A stretch of DNA of 64,000 nucleotides from Bacteriovoracaceae bacterium. GTDB taxonomy: Bacteria; Bdellovibrionota; Bacteriovoracia; Bacteriovoracales; Bacteriovoracaceae. The position numbers were made by a program, and so were the translations under genes. The notes beneath the pieces were generated by a model. That model was not told where the DNA came from. It worked only from the letters and a program-made list of their open reading frames with translations, and did not search any database. Below, piece by piece: positions 24,291-32,277 of the stretch (position 1 is the first letter of the stretch; each line of letters begins with the position of its first letter). Location: NCBI GenBank assembly GCA_024711325.1, contig JANJTC010000005.1, forward strand, positions 1,116,001-1,180,000, in the 5' to 3' direction.

Positions 24291-25931
24291 ATGAACCGTC
24301 GCGAATTTGTCCTTGGCTCCCTAACTGCTGGCTCTCTCATGATGCTACCTCCTTGGGCGCGCGCTGGAGAAAAATCTATCCAGGGTTTATTTGGACAAAA
24401 TGCTCTATCGGAGATGGCCCCGCTTCAACGTCTTTCTCGCTTCGGCGGAAGCACTGAAGTTGAAGGGGATCTCTTTGATGAGGCCCATGAAATTTTCTGG
24501 AGTAAAGATTCCTACCTCGCTAAAAAAGGCGGCATTCCCGCTGTGAGCGCTCAGTATGATGTCGTGATCATCGGCGGGGGGATCGCTGGACTCTCGAGTG
24601 CCTACTATTTAAAGGGTAAGAAAATTCTTATTATCGATGGCCACACTCGTATGGGGGGAAACTCTAAATCCCAGGTTTATGGCAAAAATTATATTTCTCA
24701 AGGGGCGGCCTATATCACCATGCCGGAGCGTGGGGATGAGATTGATCAGTTCTTAGGATCCCTTCGCTTAAAACAATCTTTTAGAAAAGTGGAGCATGAA
24801 GCGGAAGCTGTTTATATGAACGGTCGCTACATTAACGGTTTTTGGGATGGAGCGACTGATCCGGCCCGGGCCGATGAGTTTCGTTATGCTCATAAAAAGT
24901 TTCTTGATGTTTATGAGAATAGTTATCCAGAACTTCCCATCTGGGATTCCTCTTCGGCCGGAAGAAGCCACTTTAATTCATTAGATAGTGTCCCTTTTAC
25001 TAAATGGATTCAGAATGAATTGGGTACAGTTCATCCCCATATCATGGAATACATTAGTATGTACTGCTGGTCTTCGTTCGGAGCTTCTCCTGATGAAATT
25101 TCAGCTGCCCAGGGTTTGAACTTCCTTTCTTGTGATCTGGCCGGAACTTTAGTTCTTCCAGGCGGAAACGGATTAATTTCAGAAGCTGTTTTCCAGGACC
25201 TTGCTCGCAGAAATAATGTGACCATGCTCAACCATTCCTTCGCGGTTGATCTGAGAAGTGAAGGTGGCAAGGCCGTGGTGTGTTTCAAAAATAGCAGTAA
25301 CCAACTTGTTACAGTGAGTGCTCGTCAATGTATTGTGGCCTCACCTAAGATGGTGATGAAAAAAGTCATCACAGGCCTCTCATCCGCTCAAGAGAAGGCG
25401 ATGGGTAATGTTCATTATCGCGCTTATCTTGTGGCCAATATTTTCCTTCGTAAAAAAATCCCATCACTGGGTTATGATATTTTCGCCCTTCAAGGGCAGG
25501 TCCCGAGAAGTGAATATGAAGATAGTAAGAACCGGGTTTTCGCGGATATTGTTTTTTCTGATTGGGCCCTAAAAGACGTTGCTAATCAAAGTGTTCTGAC
25601 CTTGTATATGCCTCTGCCTTACGATATGGCCCAGCAGTATCTTTTTAATCCTGATCTTTATAGCAAGTATCTTGAACGCATTAAAGCGAAACTCACTCCG
25701 GCCTTACCAGGGATGGGTCTTACCTGGAATGATGTCAGTGGCATGCGTTTGGTTCGTTACGGCCACGCACTTCCAGTTGCGCAAACCAATGGTGTGAAGA
25801 GTGGATTGTTTGAAGCTGCCAGTCAGTCGATTGATAATTGTATTCACTTCGCCAATCAAGATAACTGGGGGAACCCTTGCTTTGAGACAAGTTTTGGAGC
25901 GGCGTTGGGAGTGCTCAGAAATATTCAGTGA
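24291..25931 (+). CDS. Tat-exported FAD-dependent oxidoreductase (amine-oxidase-like)
   Basis: The ATG at 24291 gives a twin-arginine signal (NRREFVLGSLTAGS, cut near ARAG); the GTG at 24282 would only add three residues. Near residue 85-115 lies a dinucleotide-binding motif (YDVVIIGGGIAGLSSAYYL, then IIDGHTRMGGNSKS), and a second flavin-family signature near the end (FANQDNWGNPCFETSFG). This is the flavin amine oxidase or phytoene-desaturase-like superfamily. The Tat signal means it folds with FAD in the cytoplasm and works in the periplasm. Substrate cannot be told. It stands alone, convergent with the adenosine deaminase gene. Confidence 0.8.
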   Translation: MNRREFVLGSLTAGSLMMLPPWARAGEKSIQGLFGQNALSEMAPLQRLSRFGGSTEVEGDLFDEAHEIFWSKDSYLAKKGGIPAVSAQYDVVIIGGGIAGLSSAYYLKGKKILIIDGHTRMGGNSKSQVYGKNYISQGAAYITMPERGDEIDQFLGSLRLKQSFRKVEHEAEAVYMNGRYINGFWDGATDPARADEFRYAHKKFLDVYENSYPELPIWDSSSAGRSHFNSLDSVPFTKWIQNELGTVHPHIMEYISMYCWSSFGASPDEISAAQGLNFLSCDLAGTLVLPGGNGLISEAVFQDLARRNNVTMLNHSFAVDLRSEGGKAVVCFKNSSNQLVTVSARQCIVASPKMVMKKVITGLSSAQEKAMGNVHYRAYLVANIFLRKKIPSLGYDIFALQGQVPRSEYEDSKNRVFADIVFSDWALKDVANQSVLTLYMPLPYDMAQQYLFNPDLYSKYLERIKAKLTPALPGMGLTWNDVSGMRLVRYGHALPVAQTNGVKSGLFEAASQSIDNCIHFANQDNWGNPCFETSFGAALGVLRNIQ

Positions 25932-25985
25932 TTTATGAAGAGATGGTAACTCCAAAGCTACCATCTCATCGCAAGAAAATTGGTA

Positions 25986-27221
25986 TTAAGTAAGATCCGT
26001 AAGTCCGTGCTTCTTAGCAACTTCATCAAAATGCATGACCACTTTCTTGGCCCAGTTTCTCTTATCGATATAATTGCCGGGATAAAAGCTTTTCTTAAAG
26101 CCGTAGGCCACGATGTCTTTTAAGTGTTTCACTGGAATATCAAAGTTATCCACTGCCAATTGGAACTCACGACTGACCGTGGTGTTTGACACTAAACGGT
26201 TATCCGTACAGATGGTGACTGACATTCTATTCTTAAGCATCTCTTTGAAGTAGTGATGCTTGATGTCCTTAATTTCCGGATTGGTTTGAAGATTTGAAGT
26301 TAAACAAACTTCAATCGTTGTGCGCTTATCGGCCACGTAAGAAACCAGATCAGCGATATACTTTTTCTTATCGGTGATTGATGGATCTGCAATTTTATTT
26401 TCATCAAAGAGATAGTAACCGTGACCCAAGCGATCAGCATAACACTCAGTAATGGCCTGGAAGATACTTTCTGCCCCATAAGCTTCGCCGGCGTGGACTG
26501 TTTTATGCATGAAGTTTCTGTGAGCATAAGCATAAACGTCTTTGAATTTTCCTGGTGGGTAACCTGATTCCTGGCCCGCAAGATCGATACCTACAATAGG
26601 TATACCTTTTTCATCCCGAATTTTAACTGCGGCCTTGACCATTTGCAGAGCGCCTTCTTTCAGGACTTCCATTTCTTTGGAGTATTCCATGGATTTAAAA
26701 AAGCGGGTGTAGAAAGGGGAATAGCCTTTAGGTCCGAACTTTCTCATGGCACAGCTAATGATCCCGTAATGGAACTCTGGCTTGGAGCCACTAAGAACTA
26801 GAGGGCTGTTGTTATACTCTTTCTTGGCGCGTTCAAGACCCTTATAGCAGGCCTCCAGTACCGTCTCCATGGTGAGACCATTTTCATTGTCTACCAGAAG
26901 CTGGGGAGCAAATCTTGGTTCAATGTAACAAACGCCTTCATTTTGGTTATCTACCGCAAGCTCGTAAGAGGCCTGTTCAATATTCTCCAGATCTCTTAAA
27001 GCGGAACAGGTGTACTGAAAACCATGGAGGTAATCAGGAAGACTAGCGTAAGAGTCTTTGAAAACCAGCTCACGCAAACCTTCTTCCGTAAATGATGGGA
27101 GGTTAAAGTTTAGTTTTTTGGCCATTTGGATCAGTGACGGGATTCTTAGGGACCCATCAAGGTGCAGGTGAAGATCGGACTTTGGCATCTCTTTAATAAA
27201 GGCTTCTGAATATTTTTTCAT
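25986..27221 (-). CDS. add: adenosine deaminase
   Basis: 411 residues, no signal peptide, so cytoplasmic. Metal and catalytic motifs are in order: DLHLHLDGS (His18, His20), TVHAGEAYG (zinc His and catalytic Glu), DRLGHGYY, VCLTSNLQT and TICTDNRLVSN with the zinc Asp. The TDN in place of TDD also occurs in other bacterial deaminases. The enzyme turns adenosine into inosine, useful for salvaging prey or environmental nucleosides. It is longer than the usual 330-350 residues because of insertions around residues 110-190. It diverges from a sensor kinase gene. Confidence 0.88.
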   Translation of the reverse strand: MKKYSEAFIKEMPKSDLHLHLDGSLRIPSLIQMAKKLNFNLPSFTEEGLRELVFKDSYASLPDYLHGFQYTCSALRDLENIEQASYELAVDNQNEGVCYIEPRFAPQLLVDNENGLTMETVLEACYKGLERAKKEYNNSPLVLSGSKPEFHYGIISCAMRKFGPKGYSPFYTRFFKSMEYSKEMEVLKEGALQMVKAAVKIRDEKGIPIVGIDLAGQESGYPPGKFKDVYAYAHRNFMHKTVHAGEAYGAESIFQAITECYADRLGHGYYLFDENKIADPSITDKKKYIADLVSYVADKRTTIEVCLTSNLQTNPEIKDIKHHYFKEMLKNRMSVTICTDNRLVSNTTVSREFQLAVDNFDIPVKHLKDIVAYGFKKSFYPGNYIDKRNWAKKVVMHFDEVAKKHGLTDLT

Positions 27222-27356
27222 GCAATTAAGCTACTTTATCCCACGTTATTTGAACAGAAATTAATGTGTTAGGTGGCAGGAGGGCAAATCTTAAGGATAC
27301 GTTTTTGAAATTTTAATTTATTTTAATCGGAATAAATTAATTTGGATGCACGTTGT

Positions 27357-29363
27357 ATGGAAGAACCTGAGAAAGCGCGTTTACTGCAAAGGATCACGGA
27401 AAATGTTCCCGGAGTCATTATCCAATATCAGCTCTTTCCGGATGGCCGTTCATGTTTTCCTTATGCCAGCGAAGCTTTAAAGGATATCTGTGGTTTATCT
27501 CCCGTTGAAGTCCTTCATGATGCCTCTCGGGTCTTTGAGGTTGTTGATCCTAATGACCTGGAAAAACTCTTAAATTCAATTACCGAATCGGCCAGGTTGT
27601 TAATTGATTGGAACCATGAATTTCGTTTTTATTACCCGACACCAGAGGAACGCTGGCTTCAAGGATATGCCCGACCAGAAGCTCAGTCTGATGGAAGCGT
27701 CTTGTGGCATGGTTTTCTTCAGGACATCACTCAACGGAAAAAACTTGAAGAAGAGCTTATAAAAGTCAGTCGCCTGAATCTTCTCAATGGAAAAATAAAT
27801 TCAATGATCATCCATGCTAAAGATCATGAAAGACTCTTCGAAGAGGCCTGTCAGATCATGGTTGAAGACGGACAATTTAAGCTGGCGTGGATAGGACTCA
27901 TTGATCCAGATATTACGTCACTTGTGGTCGCCAAATGTTATGGCCCAGAAGCAGACTATATTCAAAGTATGGCCCCCATTTTCCTTTCGGGTGACGAGCA
28001 GCGGATGGGGCCAACTGCCAGGGCCATTCGAGAAGGTAAGGTCGTCGTCAACAATGATACATGCAATAATCTAGATTATCTGCCATGGCGTGAAGAAGCT
28101 CTTAAAAGAGGATTCCATTCCAGTATTTCACTTCCACTTAAGTTCAATGAAACAATAATAGGGGCCCTGAATATATATTCAGAGCGGGTGAATTATTTTA
28201 ATGCTACCGAAGTTTCTCTTTTGGAAGAAATTGCCCGGAATGTTTCTTATGCTATTACAGTGATTTATCGGGAAAAGGCCCTGGTTAAAAGTGAGCTGAG
28301 TTTTCGTACCATCTTTGAAGAAGCTCCCATGGGGATTGCTTTAATTGATTCTCAGACGGGACACTTTAAAAAAATCAATTCAAAGTACCTGGAAATTATT
28401 GGACGAAAACTGGAAGAGATTAAAACTTTGAACTGGATGTCATTTACTCATCCCGATGATTTGAGTGAAGATCTGGAAAAGATGGAACTTCTAAAATCAG
28501 GAAAAATTTCCAGCTTTAAAATGATCAAAAGATATTTTCATTCCAATGGATCAATCGCCTGGGTGGAAATTTCGGTCGTACCCTTCTTCTCTAATGAACC
28601 CGGAAATATGCAGCACCTTTGTATGGTTGAAAATATTTCGGAGAGAGTCAGATATGAAGAGGAGCTACGTTCGGCCTTAAAGGTACGGGATGAATTTTTA
28701 TCAATTGCTTCCCATGAACTTAAAACCCCGATCACCTCACTTAAGCTTCAGGTGCAGCTAATCAAGAGGGAGATTAAAAAAGTTGAATCTCCTGAGGTCT
28801 TTGAAAGACATTCCAAGGCCCTGGATATGGCCTCAAGACAAACAGACAGGTTAACTTTCCTGATTGATAATTTATTAGATGTGACCCGTTTAGAGTCAGG
28901 CCAGTTCAATATTGTCCCTTTGAAATTCAATCTCTCTCAGGTTCTTTTGGATACATTGTATCGGTTTCAGGGATTATTGATTGATTCGAAGTGTGAGTTG
29001 ATGATGAACGTGGCCCCTGACGTGGAAGGGACATGGGATCAAGGCCGGATTGAACAGGTCTTGGTTAACCTCATCTCAAATGCGATTAAGTATGCTCCGG
29101 AAAAGCCCATCGCTATTAGTCTTTTCGTTGAAAATGATGACGTTAATTTTTCCATTACCGATAATGGACCAGGTCTGACTGAGGCCGATAAATACCGCAT
29201 TTTCAATCAATTTGAACGGGTGAAATCCAATGAACACATCAATGGATTAGGTCTGGGACTTTATATTTCCAAGAAGATTATTGATTCCCATCGGGGTGTT
29301 ATTCTAGTGGAAAGTGAAGAAGGCCTGGGTTCAACATTTACGGTAAAACTTCCCCTGACTTAA
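27357..29363 (+). CDS. cytoplasmic PAS-GAF-PAS sensor histidine kinase
   Basis: I use the ATG at 27357; a TTG at 27342 is also possible and neither has a good ribosome site. No membrane segment is present. Order: PAS with PAC (ITQRKKLEEEL near residue 130), GAF (about 145-315), a second PAS (about 320-440), HisKA with [16 protein letters not shown] (phospho-acceptor His453) and HATPase (NLISNAIKYAPE, DNGPGL, GLGLGLYISKKI). The kinase senses a soluble or redox signal in the cytoplasm and has no response regulator next to it. Its kinase core is close to that of the hybrid kinase at 39625. The 3' end forms half of the downstream gene's terminator. Confidence 0.85.
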   Translation: MEEPEKARLLQRITENVPGVIIQYQLFPDGRSCFPYASEALKDICGLSPVEVLHDASRVFEVVDPNDLEKLLNSITESARLLIDWNHEFRFYYPTPEERWLQGYARPEAQSDGSVLWHGFLQDITQRKKLEEELIKVSRLNLLNGKINSMIIHAKDHERLFEEACQIMVEDGQFKLAWIGLIDPDITSLVVAKCYGPEADYIQSMAPIFLSGDEQRMGPTARAIREGKVVVNNDTCNNLDYLPWREEALKRGFHSSISLPLKFNETIIGALNIYSERVNYFNATEVSLLEEIARNVSYAITVIYREKALVKSELSFRTIFEEAPMGIALIDSQTGHFKKINSKYLEIIGRKLEEIKTLNWMSFTHPDDLSEDLEKMELLKSGKISSFKMIKRYFHSNGSIAWVEISVVPFFSNEPGNMQHLCMVENISERVRYEEELRSALKVRDEFLSIASHELKTPITSLKLQVQLIKREIKKVESPEVFERHSKALDMASRQTDRLTFLIDNLLDVTRLESGQFNIVPLKFNLSQVLLDTLYRFQGLLIDSKCELMMNVAPDVEGTWDQGRIEQVLVNLISNAIKYAPEKPIAISLFVENDDVNFSITDNGPGLTEADKYRIFNQFERVKSNEHINGLGLGLYISKKIIDSHRGVILVESEEGLGSTFTVKLPLT

Positions 29364-29375
29364 AATCAGGGGAAG
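29349..29375 (-). terminator. terminator of the deoxyhypusine-synthase-like gene
   Basis: CTTCCCCTGA (29349-29358) pairs with TCAGGGGAAG (29366-29375). On the minus strand the stem is followed by TTTT, 15 bp behind the stop at 29390. It overlaps the last codons of the kinase gene on the other strand. Confidence 0.75.
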
Positions 29376-29389
29376 TATAAAACTTTGTA

Positions 29390-30370
29390 TTAGTAACCTA
29401 AGATATGAGCAAACATCAGTGGAGCGACAATTGTGGCATCTGATTCCACAATATAGCTTGGAGTGTTCTTAGACAGTTTACCCCAAGTGATTTTTTCATT
29501 GGGTACGGCCCCTGAATAAGAACCGTAACTGGTTGTTGAATCAGAAATCTGACAGAAATAACCCCAAAGTTTGATATCATCTTTTTCTAAATCCTGACGG
29601 ATCATTGGAACGACACAAATCGGGAAGTCACCAGCAATCCCACCGCCAATCTGGAAGAACCCGATAGAGCTGGTTTCGGCCGTTTTCATGTACCACTCGG
29701 CCAGGGATGTCATATATTCAATACCGGTTTTTACGGTATGAACGTTTTTAACTTCTCCACGCATGCAGAATGAGGCGTACATGTTTCCTAAAGTGGAATC
29801 TTCCCATCCTGGAACAACCATTGGGAGATTCTTCTCAGCGGCCGCAAGCATCCATGAATTCTTTGGATCAATTTGTGCATGCTCAGTGAACTTGCCTTTT
29901 TTAAGAGCGCGGTAGAAGAACTCATGTGGGAAACAACGCTCACCCTTAGCTTCCGCCTCTTGCCATTCTTGTGCCATGATAGACCAGATCTTTCTCATCG
30001 CCGCTTCTTCCGGAATACAAGTGTCAGTCACACGATTCAAATGGCGGTCATAAAGCTTCTGCTCATCATCAGCTGTTAGCGCACGCCAGTTTGGTATGCG
30101 CTCATAGTGATCGTGGGCCACAAGATTATAAATATCTTCTTCAAGGTTAGCACCAGTACAAGAAATAGCATGAACCTTATCATTACGAATCATATCTGCC
30201 AGGGATAGGCCAAGCTCAGCAGTGGACATGGCCCCTGCGAGGGTAATCATCATTTTACCACCGTTAGCAAGATGGGCCTCATAGGCATGAACCGCGTCCA
30301 TCATTGCAGCCGCATTGAAGTGACGGTAATGATGATTCATAAATTGTGTAATAGGACCTTTAGTTGTCAT
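29390..30370 (-). CDS. deoxyhypusine synthase-like protein
   Basis: 326 residues, cytoplasmic. It follows the deoxyhypusine synthase fold: MMITLAGAMSTAELGLSLADMI near the N-terminus, SCTGANLEEDIYNLVA, then GFFQIGGGIAGDFP, SGAVPNEKITWGK with the catalytic Lys, and SDATIVAPL at the end. The eukaryotic and archaeal enzyme transfers aminobutyl from spermidine to eIF5A. Bacterial homologues lack a known eIF5A substrate and may act on polyamines, for example making homospermidine. The leader carries a possible pseudoknot (30377-30403), and a terminator stands behind the gene, so it is a single-gene unit with possible leader control. Confidence 0.85.
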   Translation of the reverse strand: MTTKGPITQFMNHHYRHFNAAAMMDAVHAYEAHLANGGKMMITLAGAMSTAELGLSLADMIRNDKVHAISCTGANLEEDIYNLVAHDHYERIPNWRALTADDEQKLYDRHLNRVTDTCIPEEAAMRKIWSIMAQEWQEAEAKGERCFPHEFFYRALKKGKFTEHAQIDPKNSWMLAAAEKNLPMVVPGWEDSTLGNMYASFCMRGEVKNVHTVKTGIEYMTSLAEWYMKTAETSSIGFFQIGGGIAGDFPICVVPMIRQDLEKDDIKLWGYFCQISDSTTSYGSYSGAVPNEKITWGKLSKNTPSYIVESDATIVAPLMFAHILGY

Positions 30371-30376
30371 GATTGA

Positions 30377-30403
30377 CTCTTGGTTTGCCGGCTAAGAGGC
30401 CGG
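30377..30403 (-). promoter_or_regulatory. possible ribosome-site-sequestering pseudoknot (riboswitch candidate)
   Basis: On the minus-strand RNA, CCGGC and GCCGG form a 5-bp stem whose six-base loop CUCUUA can pair with AAGAG (30377-30381), the only ribosome-site-like sequence, 6 bases before the AUG at 30370. This is an H-type pseudoknot layout. A second stem (CGCUC with GAGCG) stands further upstream in the leader. Confidence 0.4.
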
Positions 30404-30433
30404 GGCTCGCTCGAACTCAATGTGAGCGTGCCT

Positions 30434-30462
30434 ATTTCATGCAAAACCACACGGGTCGTCAA
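30434..30462 (-). promoter_or_regulatory. putative promoter of the deoxyhypusine-synthase-like gene
   Basis: TTGACG (30462-30457) and TGAAAT (30439-30434) are separated by 17 bp. Transcription would begin near 30428 and give a leader of about 60 bases that contains both stems. Confidence 0.45.
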
Positions 30463-30486
30463 GAGGTGAAAGTCAGAAAAACCCTT

Positions 30487-30693
30487 CTAGTACTGTTTTA
30501 AATCTTCCGCGGACTTAGATATGTGTCCAGGGGGATCACTGGCAGGAAAAGATTCCTCAATTGCTTCGTCAAGTTTCTCATCATCCGACATAACATGTTG
30601 TTGATCATCTTTTGCCTCGGGATGGTGTGGATTTCTTTCATTTGGTTTAATTAAATCCCTGAATTTAAGTATGACTTCATTTATAAAATTCAT
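30487..30693 (-). CDS. small acidic protein with EESFPASDPPGH motif
   Basis: 68 residues. The C-terminal half holds DEAIEESFPASDPPGHIS, a motif seen in many small stress-related proteins of Gram-negative bacteria whose function is unknown. GAGG stands before the ATG at 30693. It begins 10 bp behind the pyridoxamine-oxidase-like gene, so the two are one operon and probably both belong to the general stress response. Confidence 0.6.
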   Translation of the reverse strand: MNFINEVILKFRDLIKPNERNPHHPEAKDDQQHVMSDDEKLDEAIEESFPASDPPGHISKSAEDLKQY

Positions 30694-30703
30694 GGCCGCC
30701 TCA

Positions 30704-31219
30704 CTATTGATTAGTCTGTATGTCGATGTGCTGACTTTTTACCTTCTGATCAAAAGGTTTCCCAGTCATGCTGGCCTTCACAAATCCTACTAATTGAACC
30801 ATTTTACTTGGAGGTGTATCCCAGATCTCTGCCGATTCCACGGTCACCCCAATTAAGGTCAGCTCTGGATCCTCTAAACCTTCCGGAAACCAGGCGGTGA
30901 AGATGGGGTTCCAACACTCCTCCATCTTTTGGCGATCAGATGATATATGGGCCCTCCCACTGACTGAGACGTATTGCTGTTTGTCGGGATTGGCATAGGC
31001 CAGATTCACATGCTGCTCATTTTCGATGGCATGATTTTTTAGAGAATTCTTACGGGAGAAGAACCACAAAGTACCATCGAACTGATTTACCTCAAGGTTT
31101 TGAGTTGCCATTGGACGGCTATGTAAGGAGCCGTCGTTACTCACTGTTGTTAGCATGGTGAATTTAATGTCTTTGATCATCGAGGCCAACTTTTGTAAAT
31201 CATTTTGAGTTGCATCCAT
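30704..31219 (-). CDS. pyridoxamine 5'-phosphate oxidase-like flavin protein (general stress protein 26 type)
   Basis: 171 residues, cytoplasmic. The split-barrel flavin fold is shown by FTMLTTVSNDGSLHSRPMATQ, GTLWFFSRKNSLK, NVNLAYANPDKQQYVSVSGRA and the closing KMVQLVGFVKASMTGKP. Proteins of this group bind FMN or F420-like cofactors and are induced by stress. It leads a two-gene operon with the small protein at 30487. The ATG at 31219 is preceded by AAGGAGATCTC. Confidence 0.8.
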   Translation of the reverse strand: MDATQNDLQKLASMIKDIKFTMLTTVSNDGSLHSRPMATQNLEVNQFDGTLWFFSRKNSLKNHAIENEQHVNLAYANPDKQQYVSVSGRAHISSDRQKMEECWNPIFTAWFPEGLEDPELTLIGVTVESAEIWDTPPSKMVQLVGFVKASMTGKPFDQKVKSQHIDIQTNQ

Positions 31220-31327
31220 GAGATCTCCTTGGGAAGGATTTTTGATACTTCATTTTAGGCAGCTTTTAACGGGATGAAATCTTGCATCTTCCTGAAGATA
31301 GGGGATAAAAGCTGTTTACTCTTTTAT

Positions 31328-31618
31328 CTATGTCTCAGATTTTTCAATTCGATGAATGGTAACTGTTATATCACCTTTGAATATCTCATTTACAATTTTT
31401 TCAGGACTTTCATAAGGATCGGATTTCCCGAACAACAAGGTATGAAGACCCACTTCAAGCACAACACAAACTTTTTTTAAATCATCCAGATTGTGAACGG
31501 AGCGACCTGTCGTCCATCCGTGAAGAGTAGGTTGCTTGACTCCACTTAATTTTGCCAAAGCAGCAATTGTAATTTTTTTCTTCTTACAAAGTTGGATGAG
31601 ATTCTTACTAAGTTCCAT
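31328..31618 (-). CDS. XRE-family transcriptional regulator
   Basis: 96 residues. Residues about 5-60 form a Cro/CI-type helix-turn-helix (LCKKKKITIAALAKLSGVKQPTLHGW) followed by a dimerisation helix (NLDDLKKVCVVLEVGLHTLLFG). The short C-terminal beta tail is unassigned. There is no obvious operon partner; the divergent gene is a response regulator over 200 bp away, with nothing recognisable between apart from AT-rich sequence. Confidence 0.75.
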   Translation of the reverse strand: MELSKNLIQLCKKKKITIAALAKLSGVKQPTLHGWTTGRSVHNLDDLKKVCVVLEVGLHTLLFGKSDPYESPEKIVNEIFKGDITVTIHRIEKSET

Positions 31619-31830
31619 TTTTTTAGTATGTGTCCATTTAATAAAAAATATAACTACAGAATTATTTAATATTGATTAAAGAGTATCTGCTATTGAGAGA
31701 ATGATAAAGGTCTAAAAGGTATCGGGTAGCTGTCTGGGAATTTCTATCGAGAACGTAATAAAAAATTTCTAGACCCAGTTATTAATATTTCTTGAGTTGT
31801 TTTTTTTTCTTAAATTGTTAGTTTAGGTGT

Positions 31831-32199
31831 ATGAAAAGATTGTTAGTCGTTGATGATTCAAAAGAGATTAGATCCTTGTTGATCTTTTTTTTACATGAAC
31901 ATTTTGGTGAAGTGCTGGAATCTTCTTCTGGACGGGACGCACTCCTGAAATTGTCCCAGCATTCTATTGATCTTGTGATCTCTGACCTTCAAATGGCCGA
32001 TGGTGATGGAAGATGGCTTCTGAGAGAATTACAAAAACTAATCCTTCCCTGCAAAGTGATCATCCTGTCAGGAGATGTGACTGCAACTAAAAAAAACATA
32101 ATAGAAGCAGGAGCTTTTGGCTTTTTACCAAAACCGATTGATGTGGAGGCCTTACTGTCATTAGTGTGTACGGCCCTTTCAGAAGTGTCTAAAAAGTAA
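31831..32199 (+). CDS. stand-alone response regulator receiver protein
   Basis: 122 residues, a receiver domain only. Acidic pair Asp8/Asp9 (VVDDSKE), phospho-acceptor Asp52 (LVISDLQM), switch Ser80 (ILSGD) and Lys101 (LPKPID) are all present. It has no output domain, so it probably works through a protein partner, like CheY or Spo0F-type regulators. It may serve the orphan cytoplasmic kinases in this window (27357, 34725, 39625). The L,D-transpeptidase gene follows 78 bp later with its own promoter-like sequence. Confidence 0.85.
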   Translation: MKRLLVVDDSKEIRSLLIFFLHEHFGEVLESSSGRDALLKLSQHSIDLVISDLQMADGDGRWLLRELQKLILPCKVIILSGDVTATKKNIIEAGAFGFLPKPIDVEALLSLVCTALSEVSKK

Positions 32200-32228
32200 A
32201 CACCCAGATCTCATTAAATTGATGTAAG

Positions 32229-32246
32229 CTGGCACGGTTTTTGTAT
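32229..32246 (+). promoter_or_regulatory. sigma-54-like promoter before the L,D-transpeptidase gene
   Basis: CTGGCACGGTTTTTGTAT matches the -24/-12 consensus (TGGCAC-N5-TTGCW), with T in place of C at -12. A weaker sigma-70 reading (TTGATG, 17 bp, TGTATA) overlaps it. An inverted repeat CCCTCAT/ATGAGGG (32250-32271) follows and covers the ribosome site GAGGG. Confidence 0.45.
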
Positions 32247-32277
32247 ATACCCTCATACTATTAAATGAGGGCAATTT

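Noticed and set aside
25940..25967. Terminator between the flavoprotein and adenosine deaminase genes
   Set aside because: A GAGATGGTA/TACCATCTC hairpin exists, but neither strand has a T-run, so I did not list it as a terminator.
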